53,862 nucleotides of DNA from an uncultured Clostridia bacterium (GTDB lineage: Bacteria; Bacillota; Peptococcia; Peptococcales; Peptococcaceae), in the NCBI GenBank assembly GCA_944391625.1, contig CALXUG010000015.1:1-53862 (forward strand), written 5' to 3'. The position numbers and the translations under genes are program-made. Positions 1 through 6,857 of the stretch are shown piece by piece. The notes beneath the pieces are model-generated. The model was not told where the DNA came from. It saw only the letters and a program-made list of their open reading frames with translations, and made no database searches. Position 1 is the stretch's first letter, and each line of letters starts with the position of its first letter.

Positions 1-275
1 ACGATTTAGACAGGCTGCAAAAATGACCGCCGCAATTCAGAATTTTGGCAAAGGATAGGCCAGCCTTATGTGCGCAAGTCAGGGAGATGTTTTGTTGCCG
101 TTGTCGACATTGAAGCATTGCAAAATCAAAATTGTTTCACGTGAAACACACATATTAACCAAATATAATCGCAATGGAGCAACAAATGACAATAGCCCTC
201 ATCGAAAAACCGAAGGCTATTGATGACATATATTAAGTTTCAGAAGAAATCATATTGTCCGTTCTCTTTTACCAA
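1..275. repeat. Dispersed repeat, copy 1 (right part)
   Basis: This stretch is near-identical to 2555-2805, with small indels. It is cut off by the window start, so the left part of this copy lies outside. It contains the 3' arm of the long stem described for copy 2, a perfect parS palindrome, and a hairpin (AATAGCC at 191-197 with GGCTATT at 215-221). Its last bases (about 240-275) match the 3' end of the 69-residue gene found beside copy 2, so the copied unit extends into that gene. No open reading frame was seen inside. Confidence 0.85.
133..148. promoter_or_regulatory. parS: parS centromere site (ParB-binding), copy 1
   Basis: Perfect 16-bp palindrome TGTTTCACGTGAAACA, matching the widely conserved chromosomal parS consensus bound by ParB/Spo0J. 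It sits inside dispersed repeat copy 1, in non-coding DNA. Chance occurrence of a perfect 16-mer is very unlikely, and a second identical site lies at 2684-2699. ParB binding is inferred from the consensus only. Confidence 0.85.
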
Positions 276-289
276 AACGATACGGATAC

Positions 290-640
290 TCATTTGCTGC
301 GTTTCAAGCCATACAAGCCCCACAGATTGCAAAGCAAGGCTATGCATGCCTCTACCAATACAACAATAACAAATTTCATTTTGTTTTCTATGATACTGAA
401 TGAAGCAATATCATAGAAAAAGAGCAGCGTAGACAGACTGTAATAAATGCCCAACATATAAAGCATCGCTTTTTCTTTTTGATCCAGCGTGGTGCAGATA
501 AAGGCCACTCCTGCTGCGCACAATGCCAAAAAGATACACAGCTCAAAGGAAACCAGGCTCCAGGCTGTTTCTGTTTTAGCCCAAGGCACCAATAGAATAG
601 GAACCGCAATACAACCCAGATAAATAAGTACTCTCTGCAT
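290..640 (-). CDS. Small four-helix membrane protein, unknown function
   Basis: A 116-residue protein with four hydrophobic segments (about 3-21, 29-50, 57-77 and 88-110) and a short basic tail ending GLKRSK. No family is recognised. The ATG at 640 follows a GAGGTGG ribosome site, and the gene starts 15 bp after the stop of the lipoprotein gene at 656-1546, so the two should be co-transcribed from the LytTR-type promoter near 1640-1710. A decayed second copy of its 3' third lies at 1821-1934, which shows the gene was once duplicated. Membrane location is inferred from hydrophobicity; function could be immunity, export or sensing, but nothing in the sequence decides. Confidence 0.7.
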   Translation of the reverse strand: MQRVLIYLGCIAVPILLVPWAKTETAWSLVSFELCIFLALCAAGVAFICTTLDQKEKAMLYMLGIYYSLSTLLFFYDIASFSIIENKMKFVIVVLVEACIALLCNLWGLYGLKRSK

Positions 641-655
641 ACGTCCACCTCATTT

Positions 656-1546
656 TTATGCAAGCGCATGATCCGATTTTTCCGGCACCAAAACAATGGT
701 TTCTGCCAAATCGCCAACAGTAATGGTCACTTTCAGCTGCAAGTCTCCTTCATAGTTGTCACCAACAAATTCTTTTTTAGGACCTAACTGCACGTTCAAA
801 GATTCAGAATCTACTCCGATGGAAAAGCTTGCATCGGCAATGGCATACGGACCATCAATAACAACCGATAACGATTCTCCCTTATATTGCTGTAACACTT
901 TTTCTGATAATTTTAATTGTAATTGATACTCTCTATATTGTTCATAAAAAGTAGCATCCTTGGCTGCAAGCGGAGTTTGATAGTGGGCAGACATCAAGCG
1001 CAGTTCAAAGTTTTCACTTTGCCCCCAAAATGATGTATGCTGCAAACCATTGATATCGTACAAAAATACATCTGTCATCTTTCTTAGCAATGCCATTGAA
1101 GCTTTTCCTGTTTCATCTGTGGTGCCCCAATAGGGAATATAGTACGCTAACAAATTTTTAGCGCTGCACGCTTGGGCAATGCCGTAATGTTCAGAGTCTA
1201 TGCCATAATCAGCAATCGCTTTTTCAACTACAGGCGAAGTAAACCCGGCAGAAGGACTCCAACCAATTTTTTGTGCGGTATTGTTTCTATTTAAATAATC
1301 AGTTCCAAAATCCCGCACCAGAAGTAAATGTTCATCATTGATTTGATATACATCAATATCATGATCCAGTGTACCTTCTTTTACTACCTTAAAGTCTTTG
1401 GATTCTAACAATGTTATCATCTCATCAATGGTCAGTTGTTCTTTTGCTGACAGATCCGTTGTTAAATTCTCATTACTACTGCCACAACCGCAACAAATAA
1501 GTGCCATCATCAACACCAACACGAAATTTAACCCATGTTTTTTCAT
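656..1546 (-). CDS. Putative lipoprotein, unknown function
   Basis: About 296 residues from ATG 1546. The reading frame stays open to 1600, but no ribosome site precedes that codon, whereas AGGAGAGG lies 10 nt before 1546. From there the protein begins MKKHGLNFVLVLMMALICCGC, a short basic start, hydrophobic core and lipobox-like end, so Cys21 is the likely lipidated residue; the mature part begins Gly-Ser-Ser. The rest is a soluble extracytoplasmic domain with no family I recognise. It is the first gene of a two-gene unit with the 116-residue membrane protein. A promoter (TTGCTA-N17-TATGGT) with upstream LytTR-like direct repeats lies 90-160 bp before the start, which suggests control by the kinase/regulator pair at 3154-5219. 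Confidence 0.75.
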   Translation of the reverse strand: MKKHGLNFVLVLMMALICCGCGSSNENLTTDLSAKEQLTIDEMITLLESKDFKVVKEGTLDHDIDVYQINDEHLLLVRDFGTDYLNRNNTAQKIGWSPSAGFTSPVVEKAIADYGIDSEHYGIAQACSAKNLLAYYIPYWGTTDETGKASMALLRKMTDVFLYDINGLQHTSFWGQSENFELRLMSAHYQTPLAAKDATFYEQYREYQLQLKLSEKVLQQYKGESLSVVIDGPYAIADASFSIGVDSESLNVQLGPKKEFVGDNYEGDLQLKVTITVGDLAETIVLVPEKSDHALA

Positions 1547-1638
1547 GAAACCCCATCCTCTCCTAATACCGTTTTTATCATAACCGTTACTTTTATCCAT
1601 TTCGCTTTATACATTTCGCAAAAATGGTTCTTATCTTT

Positions 1639-1710
1639 ACCATAACAAATTATATGACTTTTAGCAATCTTTTTGGCACAATTAGACGGTCAGCGTCAAA
1701 ATTAGACTAT
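1639..1710 (-). promoter_or_regulatory. LytTR-type operator and promoter, copy 1
   Basis: On the minus strand: ATAGTCTAA (1702-1710) and ACCGTCTAA (1682-1690), two direct repeats 20 bp apart, then -35 TTGCTA (1662-1667), a 17-bp spacer and -10 TATGGT (1639-1644). The same arrangement, with the -10 the same 38 bp from the proximal repeat, occurs at 2292-2363 and 5247-5318. Repeat units resemble the ACAGTTAAG-like half-sites of AgrA-type LytTR regulators. It would drive the lipoprotein and the 116-residue membrane protein. Confidence 0.6.
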
Positions 1711-1750
1711 TTTTGGAATAAAACGGAAGTAATTTCATATCAAACACAGC

Positions 1751-1799
1751 AAAAAGAGAATCGCCCCTCTACCCCCTTTTAAGCAGAAGTTCGATTCTC
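1751..1799 (-). terminator. Rho-independent terminator after the 62-residue gene
   Basis: On the minus strand an 8-bp perfect stem, GAGAATCG (1792-1799) pairing with CGATTCTC (1756-1763), is followed by a run of T (1751-1755). It lies about 200 bp downstream of the 62-residue gene, beyond the decayed gene copy at 1821-1934. The loop is long (28 nt), so efficiency is uncertain. Confidence 0.6.
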
Positions 1800-1820
1800 A
1801 TTTATCAAGCAATATTGATA

Positions 1821-1934
1821 CGCATTTGTTATGTTTCAAGCCATACAATCTCCACAGATTGTAAAGCAACGCTATGCATGCCTCTATCAATACAACAATA
1901 ACAAATTTCATTTTGTTTTCTGTGATACTGAATG
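1821..1934 (-). pseudogene. Relic of the 116-residue membrane protein gene
   Basis: About 114 bp closely match 287-401, the 3' end of the four-helix membrane protein gene. Translated in the same frame it still reads ENKMKFVIVVLIEACIAL, then LYNLWRLYGLKHNK, with few changes, so the decay is recent. The 5' two thirds are missing and there is no start codon or ribosome site. It sits between the terminator at 1751-1799 and the 62-residue gene. It is direct evidence that this locus was duplicated and then partly deleted. Confidence 0.75.
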
Positions 1935-2001
1935 TTTAAAACAATCCTATATCTTTCTGCCTAATAAAGAATCAATTTGATCTAACAACTTATATACGTA
2001 A

Positions 2002-2190
2002 TTATCTTCTCACCTTCCATTCCCAAATCATCAAAAATGCAACAAATACCAACGTAAACTTCCTTAAAATTGAAATTGCACTATGCGGAATATCCACAAC
2101 AAATGCCAATGCCGCTATTACAAGATTAACGGTTAATACAAAAATCAAAAGAAACCGTATCAATTTTAATTGCTTGTTTGGCTGGGTCAT
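2002..2190 (-). CDS. Small two-helix membrane protein, unknown function
   Basis: A 62-residue protein from ATG 2190, chosen because AAGGAG ends 8 nt upstream; the frame is open to 2220 but that codon has no ribosome site. Two hydrophobic segments span about residues 10-30 and 38-57, with a basic end (EWKVRR). No family is recognised. It stands alone behind a LytTR-type promoter (2292-2363) and ahead of a terminator (1751-1799), so it is probably its own transcription unit in the same regulon as the lipoprotein gene. Small two-helix proteins in such loci can be immunity or export helpers, but that is a guess. Confidence 0.65.
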   Translation of the reverse strand: MTQPNKQLKLIRFLLIFVLTVNLVIAALAFVVDIPHSAISILRKFTLVFVAFLMIWEWKVRR

Positions 2191-2291
2191 TGCAATCATC
2201 TCCTTTTCATAAATAAACATATGTATTGGAAGCCCTACTGCAAAATGTAACAGGGACCACGTAGATTTTTTTTAAAGATTTTCTCATCCAT

Positions 2292-2363
2292 ACCATAACA
2301 AATTGTATCATTCTCGACAATCATTTTGGCATAATTAGACGGTTGGCGTCAAAATTAGGCTGT
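2292..2363 (-). promoter_or_regulatory. LytTR-type operator and promoter, copy 2
   Basis: Minus strand: direct repeats ACAGCCTAA (2355-2363) and ACCGTCTAA (2335-2343), 20 bp apart, then TTGTCG (2315-2320), 17 bp, and -10 TATGGT (2292-2297). Flanking similarity to the 1639-1710 copy continues on both sides, so those two are recent duplicates; the copy at 5247-5318 is more diverged and is the informative comparison. It would drive the 62-residue gene. Confidence 0.6.
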
Positions 2364-2393
2364 TTTTGGAATAAAACGGAATTGATTGGTATG

Positions 2394-2805
2394 AAACATT
2401 GTGCGGTCAGTTTGTCCTATCTTTGCATATCTCTTGTTTAAGCAAGTGTGCGGTCGGCTGCCTATCTTTGCCTATCCTTCAGTTTACCCGACCAGAAAAG
2501 CGTCGGGCAGCGGACATTTTATTGCCTGTCTATCTTAGCCAGACTTCGTCTGTCACGATTTAGACAGGCTACAAAAATGACCGCCGCAATTCAGAATTTT
2601 GGCAAAGGATAGGCCAGCCTTATGCACACAACCAGGGAGATGTTTTGTTGCCATTGTCGACATTGAAGCATTACAAACAAAATTGTTTCACGTGAAACAC
2701 AAAAATTAACCAAATATAATCACAATAGGACGCAAATATGACAATAGCCTCTGGCTAAAACCAAAGGCTATTATGACATATATTAAGTTTCAGAAGATGA
2801 TTCTA
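2394..2805. repeat. Dispersed structured repeat with parS, copy 2 (complete)
   Basis: The only complete copy in the window. Left part: two imperfect tandem units (from about 2402 and 2450) sharing GCGGTC and CTATCTTTGC. Then a long stem, 5' arm 2456-2472 with 3' arm 2601-2619 (17 pairs, two bulges), enclosing CCCGAC/GTCGGG (2487-2492 with 2502-2507) and GCCTGTCTA/TAGACAGGC (2524-2532 with 2561-2569), the latter enclosing CAGAC-TTC-GTCTG (2540-2552). Right part: a perfect parS (2684-2699) and a hairpin at 2743-2772. The right part recurs at 1-275 and the left at 53727-53846. It fills the otherwise gene-free stretch 2394-2789, and its last bases run into the 69-residue gene. Confidence 0.8.
2684..2699. 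promoter_or_regulatory. parS: parS centromere site (ParB-binding), copy 2
   Basis: Perfect palindrome TGTTTCACGTGAAACA, identical to 133-148. Flanking bases on both sides are also conserved between the two because both lie within the same dispersed repeat. Two parS sites 2.5 kb apart would nucleate a ParB partition complex here and would suggest the origin-proximal part of a chromosome, or that the repeat spreads parS. Confidence 0.85.
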
Positions 2806-2999
2806 TATGTTCGTTCTTTCTTTTTTCCTTTTTTTCTTTTTCTCTTTTCCTTATCACAGAATAAACATACACTTAAAATATCCCCCACTGTATAGGAAAT
2901 ATATCGTACAATATCCCGATTAAATAAAAATATAACAGTAGATGTAATGAAACTTACAAAATCTAATACAACATCCTTAAAGAAAGATTTGCTGCGCAT
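2790..2999 (-). CDS. Small membrane protein with basic tail, unknown function
   Basis: 69 residues; ATG 2999 has AGGAGAT 6 nt upstream. A hydrophobic segment covers about residues 10-26 and a weaker one about 34-47; the C-terminal third is extremely basic (KEKRKRKKGKKKE). The gene lies 155 bp downstream of the histidine kinase in the same direction. It does not look like an AgrD-type autoinducer precursor, because it lacks the short acidic recognition tail. The 3' end of this gene is part of the repeat, since the equivalent bases exist at about 240-275 without the gene. Translation is plausible but unproven. Confidence 0.5.
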   Translation of the reverse strand: MRSKSFFKDVVLDFVSFITSTVIFLFNRDIVRYISYTVGDILSVCLFCDKEKRKRKKGKKKERTYRIIF

Positions 3000-3153
3000 A
3001 GAATCATCTCCTGTCTTTTTGCTGTTTCGATCATAGTAATCATATAGCTACCATCACAGCACATGTTTTCTCATATCCATTAGATTGAAAAATGTAATGA
3101 TACATTTATTTATGAAACAACACGCTTGTTTTGTAAGATACTTTCTTCAAATT

Positions 3154-4482
3154 CTAAATCTTGCATGATTTGATATTGTCCAATAATAACATGATTTTTA
3201 AGGTAAATACATTATGCTGACAGCTAAACTGATAGCTGCCGTCATATTTTTCGGTTACCCGTTTGATAATGCCCATGCCAAACCCATGCAGTTTTTTGTC
3301 TGCCTTGGTGGTGGCAATGATATTGCCCGCAATCACCACCGGCCGGGCAACAGTGTTGCGCACAGTAATGTGCAGATAGCTGCCGTCCTGCACCAGCCGG
3401 CACCAAATTTTGCGGCGCCGGGGATCTTCTATGTTCTGCACCGCCTCCAGGGCGTTATCCAGCCCGTTGGTCAGCAGCGACGCCAAGTCGTCCAGCGCTA
3501 TGTTTTCCGGCTGCAGCTGCACCGAAACATAGCTTTCAAACTGAACACCGGCCTGCTGCGCCTGCTCTGCTTTTAAGGTTAAAATGGTGTCCAGCAGCGG
3601 CACCCCAGTTTGCACAACGGCGGTCAGCGCCAGTTTGCCGCTCTGCTGCTGGGCATAGGCCAGCGCATCATCGGTGTGACCGTTTTTCAGCAGTCCGGCC
3701 ACTGTTTCAAAATGCTTGCGGCTGTCGTGGCGCAGCTCCTGCAGCTGCTGGTGCTTGTTCAGCAATATGGCATGATATTCCTGCTCCTGCGCCAGCTGCT
3801 TGCGCAGCAAGTCCATCTGCTGCCGATTGTAAATAGCCTGCAGCATGGCGTCAAACAAAAAGAAAAAGGCAATGGCAATCACGGTCAGCAGCAGCACCAC
3901 CCAAACGGTCTGCCAGCCAAGCGCACCGGCTTGGGCCGACAATAAAGAAAACTGGTCGATAATATACAAAATCATCAGCGGAAAGAAAAACAACACCACA
4001 AAATACAAGGGAAAGGAAATATTCTGTCTGCGCAAAAACAGGTAGCCCTGATAACTGGTCAACAACCGCAAAATTAACAGAATGGTTAAATTGGATAATA
4101 CAATACCGACAAAATATTCAAATTGCTGTAACTCGGTACCATAACTTTGCAAAGCAATCCGCACAGGTGTTAAAATTAAATAACAACAACGTTCTACCAT
4201 CATGCCAATGGCCTGAAATAAAAATGGAATAAATAACTTGATAATCAATTGCCCCGGATAACACAATGCCAATCCAAGGATAATAACAAAATAACAGGCA
4301 GTATGTATATCATCGGATAAATTCATTTGTGATACGCCCAGCGATATGCTTCCCACTGCCCCATAAACCAGCACCATCACCGCTTTGGAAAACCGCGGCT
4401 TGCCAAAAAAGTGATGAAAGAAAAACTGATAAATCAACAACTCAAAAATAACAGACAATGCATCCAGCCCAAAGCCTATCAT
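3154..4482 (-). CDS. GHKL-domain sensor histidine kinase (AgrC/ComD type)
   Basis: A 442-residue sensor kinase. Residues 1-212 form six or seven membrane helices; a linker rich in Gln follows (about 213-248). The phospho-acceptor motif LRHDSRKH places the histidine at 252. The ATPase core has the N-box N339 in LTNGLDNALEAV and a glycine box HGFGMG at 399-404. This is the AgrC/ComD class (HATPase_c_5), which usually detects secreted peptides. Its ATG overlaps the stop of the LytTR regulator (ATGA), so the two are translationally coupled. No AgrB-like processing protease or AgrD-like peptide was found nearby, so the signal is unknown. The genes around it with shared promoters are candidate targets. 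Confidence 0.92.
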   Translation of the reverse strand: MIGFGLDALSVIFELLIYQFFFHHFFGKPRFSKAVMVLVYGAVGSISLGVSQMNLSDDIHTACYFVIILGLALCYPGQLIIKLFIPFLFQAIGMMVERCCYLILTPVRIALQSYGTELQQFEYFVGIVLSNLTILLILRLLTSYQGYLFLRRQNISFPLYFVVLFFFPLMILYIIDQFSLLSAQAGALGWQTVWVVLLLTVIAIAFFFLFDAMLQAIYNRQQMDLLRKQLAQEQEYHAILLNKHQQLQELRHDSRKHFETVAGLLKNGHTDDALAYAQQQSGKLALTAVVQTGVPLLDTILTLKAEQAQQAGVQFESYVSVQLQPENIALDDLASLLTNGLDNALEAVQNIEDPRRRKIWCRLVQDGSYLHITVRNTVARPVVIAGNIIATTKADKKLHGFGMGIIKRVTEKYDGSYQFSCQHNVFTLKIMLLLDNIKSCKI

Positions 4483-5219
4483 AGCGATTCCTCCTGCTGC
4501 ATGCGCCAGTTATAGTAAAGCGCTCTGGTTTGCTGGGCGCGGTTTTTGCTCACCGGCAGTTCTTCCGCTGCGCCGTTTACAGGATTGCGCAAAAATATGG
4601 TATAGTTGCGTATTTCCTTGATATAACGGGGATTTACCAGATAACTCTGGTGGCAGCGGATAAAGCCCAATTGCTGCAGCCGTTTTTCTTCGCTGCTCAG
4701 CTGCCCCCGTTTTTTGTGAGCGCCGGCAATGTGATGCACCACCAACTGGTGCATGGAGGATGAAATATACATCACTTCCATCACTGGAAACTGAAAAACG
4801 CCTTCTTTGTTTTCTAAGGTATACAGCAGCTGGTTTTGATAGCAGCGGTAAAAAAAGCGATCCAGTTCTTCAAAAAATATCATTTGGTCCAAAGGCTTGG
4901 TCAAAAACTGAAAGACCCCCAAACGGGTGGTGTGAATAAAATATTTGGTGTGCGAAGAAACAAAAATGATGGTGATGCCCGGAAATTTTTCTTTCATCAC
5001 CGGCACCAGTTCCACACCCGACGCCCCGCCCAGCTCAATATCCAAAAACAGCAGATTTATCTGTTCCTCGTTGGCTAATAATTCCTGCGCCGAATAAAAT
5101 TGATATACCACGCTCTGATTCTCGGGATATAGTTGTTCATAGTACTGTATCAGCTGCAGCGTCTGTTGATTGGCCTTGGCATCATCATCGCAAATTGCAA
5201 TAGCAGGTAATCTGGCCAT
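4479..5219 (-). CDS. LytTR-family response regulator
   Basis: A 246-residue two-domain regulator. The receiver domain (about 5-125) has acidic residues 11-13, phospho-acceptor D60 in LFLDIEL and K108 in FLTKPL. The C-terminal LytTR DNA-binding domain (about 140-240) carries the typical IRCHQSYLVNPRYI stretch. LytTR proteins bind pairs of direct repeats about two helical turns apart upstream of target promoters. Just such repeats (ACAGTCTAA and ACCGTCTAA) stand before this gene and before two others in the first 2.4 kb, so autoregulation plus a small regulon is inferred. The ATG at 5219 follows an AAGGGGGG ribosome site. Partner kinase is the overlapping downstream gene. Confidence 0.93.
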   Translation of the reverse strand: MARLPAIAICDDDAKANQQTLQLIQYYEQLYPENQSVVYQFYSAQELLANEEQINLLFLDIELGGASGVELVPVMKEKFPGITIIFVSSHTKYFIHTTRLGVFQFLTKPLDQMIFFEELDRFFYRCYQNQLLYTLENKEGVFQFPVMEVMYISSSMHQLVVHHIAGAHKKRGQLSSEEKRLQQLGFIRCHQSYLVNPRYIKEIRNYTIFLRNPVNGAAEELPVSKNRAQQTRALYYNWRMQQEESL

Positions 5220-5246
5220 ACCATCCCCCCTTAAAAGTTTCCTAAT

Positions 5247-5318
5247 ATTATACCTGACCTGGTTGTTAAAAACAATCCAAATGGCATAATTAGACGGTTG
5301 GTGTCAAAATTAGACTGT
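5247..5318 (-). promoter_or_regulatory. LytTR-type operator and promoter of the regulator gene
   Basis: Minus strand: ACAGTCTAA (5310-5318) and ACCGTCTAA (5290-5298), direct repeats 20 bp apart; weak -35 TTGTTT (5270-5275); 17-bp spacer; perfect -10 TATAAT (5247-5252). A weak -35 beneath an upstream operator is what an activator-dependent promoter looks like. Conserved bases continue between and around the repeats relative to the other two copies. The site is also in the divergent gap to the hydrolase gene at 5464, so it might act in both directions. Confidence 0.65.
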
Positions 5319-5463
5319 TTTTGGAGAAATTTTACAGCTATACCCCAATCCGGCTCGGTCTACAGATTGGTTCGGTATCATACAGGGTATTTCACACAGC
5401 GGTTCTCCACGGTATGATAAGCAGGAACCCACTTAACAACCACAAGAAAGGAAGGCGGCTATA

Positions 5464-6168
5464 ATGTGTACCAGATTTGTTTGTTGCGGCGAGAACGTCC
5501 TCACCGGCTTTAATTTTGACATCGACCTTGCTGTTTGGAATCATAAAGTAATCACAGAAACGGATGGTTTCTATATCGGCATTTTACAGCCCGATGGAGT
5601 CTACCATTCCTACCACGGAGTCAACCAAAATGGAAATGCGGGAACGTTGTTATATGTACATGGCAATTCTGCCGGCGCATACCGCAGCGATCCCAACTGC
5701 ATCACTATTGCAGACCTGACGGAACAGTTTATCAAAGGGCAGCTGTCCTTTGCGGAGGCGCTCTATCTGGTCAGGAGAAAGCATATCACCTATGCGCCCG
5801 ATGCTACCATGCAGGCCATGTTGTCAGACAAGCAGGGGCAGGTGCTGATTATCGAGCCGGGCATTGGCTATCGGCAAGTAGAAGATCCCTACGCTTTAAT
5901 CACCAATTATTCGTTGCTCAAACCGGAGAGCACCAAGGCTTTTATCGTGCCGGGCGATGACCGCTACCAACGGGCCTTACGGCAATTAGAACAAGCACCC
6001 GGTCTTTCTGTTGTAGATGCCTTTGCCCTGCTGCGCTCTGTGCGGCAGGAGGGACCGTGGGCTACCAGAGTTTCCTTTGTTTACACAGCCAAAGAACAGG
6101 CGGTGTATTATGCAGAAAATAACGACTTTGCCCATATCAAAAAATTTGTCTTTCCGGCAGCCAAATAA
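5464..6168 (+). CDS. Ntn-hydrolase, choloylglycine-hydrolase-like amidase
   Basis: A 234-residue protein starting Met-Cys-Thr-Arg, the hallmark of Ntn-hydrolases that expose Cys2 as nucleophile after methionine removal (penicillin V acylase and bile salt hydrolase clan). GFNFDID near residue 16-22 matches the usual substrate-loop position, an asparagine lies in LITNYSLL, and ATRVSFVY near 200 resembles the C-terminal arginine motif. It is shorter than a typical bile salt hydrolase (about 320), so the substrate is better left open: a linear amide, N-acyl amino acid or acyl-homoserine lactone are all possible. The ATG follows GAAAGGAAGG. It stands alone, divergent from the LytTR regulator, with a terminator at 6207-6247. 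Cytoplasmic, as no signal peptide is seen. Confidence 0.75.
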   Translation: MCTRFVCCGENVLTGFNFDIDLAVWNHKVITETDGFYIGILQPDGVYHSYHGVNQNGNAGTLLYVHGNSAGAYRSDPNCITIADLTEQFIKGQLSFAEALYLVRRKHITYAPDATMQAMLSDKQGQVLIIEPGIGYRQVEDPYALITNYSLLKPESTKAFIVPGDDRYQRALRQLEQAPGLSVVDAFALLRSVRQEGPWATRVSFVYTAKEQAVYYAENNDFAHIKKFVFPAAK

Positions 6169-6206
6169 GCAACATCGTATTTTGGCACATAATTTTTGGC
6201 ATACAA

Positions 6207-6247
6207 AAACAGCCGCGTCTACAGATATGTGGTAACCGCGGCTGTTT
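6207..6247. terminator. Rho-independent terminator
   Basis: An 11-bp stem, AAACAGCCGCG (6207-6217) with CGCGGCTGTTT (6237-6247), preceded by an A-run and ending in T, placed 38 bp after the hydrolase stop and just before the end of the convergent truncated gene. Probably works in both directions. Confidence 0.8.
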
Positions 6248-6265
6248 GGTAATCAGGTATTGGGG

Positions 6266-6811
6266 TTAGGGGTGGGTTTGCCATAAACTTTCCTCAATCA
6301 AAAACATCCAATACCCTTTATGACTGCTGCCTACTCTCTTAATAATTTGCTGTTTTTTCATCTTATTCAAATAATATTTTACCCTGTCAACTGTCCAACC
6401 AAGTTCCATTGCCAATTCTTTCTGCGTAAATGCAGGGTTATCATGTACAAGAGCAAGAATATGTTTATCTTCCTCTGTAAACTTTAAAATATTCTCTTGG
6501 GTAGTTTGGGTAGTACTTTGGGTAGTTTGGGTAGTACTTTGGGTAGTTTGGGTAGTACTTTGGGTAGCATCATTAGTTTCAATTTTGGTATCATTGGTTT
6601 CATTTTTGGTATCATGTCCTTTCGGATCAACGACACCATTTTGGTCAACGACAGCAGCTTTTCGATAAAGATTTACACGAAAATCGCTGCCCATATCAAT
6701 GAGCTCCGGCTCCGCAAGCCCATATTCTTCGGCCTCACGAAACATTTTGGGAATCCCGCTGCCCCATGCTTCCACCACATTCATATAAGAGAATGCCGCT
6801 GCAATCCCTTA
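6266..6811 (-). pseudogene. 3' remnant of an AlbA_2/RecG-like ATP-binding transcriptional regulator
   Basis: The readable frame begins abruptly at a stop codon near 6812 and continues as GIAAAFSYMNVVEAWGSGIP, which resembles the C-terminal part of the ATP-binding module of AlbA_2 (Schlafen-type) regulators; a WGSGIP motif there is characteristic. The N-terminal DNA-binding/ATP part (several hundred residues) is absent. After it come a Thr/Gln/Ser linker encoded by a 21-bp tandem repeat (6497-6567) and an intact winged-helix domain (about the last 75 residues). An internal ATG at 6784 could produce a 172-residue protein, but no good ribosome site precedes it. A truncated gene is the likelier reading. 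Confidence 0.65.
6497..6567. repeat. 21-bp minisatellite inside the truncated regulator
   Basis: Three exact tandem units of 21 bp (6497-6517, 6518-6538, 6539-6559) plus 8 bases of a fourth. In the minus-strand frame each encodes seven residues built from T, Q and S, so repeat number can change without a frameshift. Each unit itself contains GGGTAGT twice. Confidence 0.9.
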
Positions 6812-6857
6812 ATAGTTTAACCAATCTTTCATTATAATTACATCACCCAAAGAAGAT

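Noticed and set aside
3001-3153. Search for an AgrD-like peptide near the kinase
   Set aside because: Only short frames without the expected amphipathic leader, central Cys and acidic tail were found; no AgrB protease either.
6497-6567. Tandem repeat considered as a CRISPR fragment
   Set aside because: Units are exact and directly adjacent without spacers, and are in frame in a linker.
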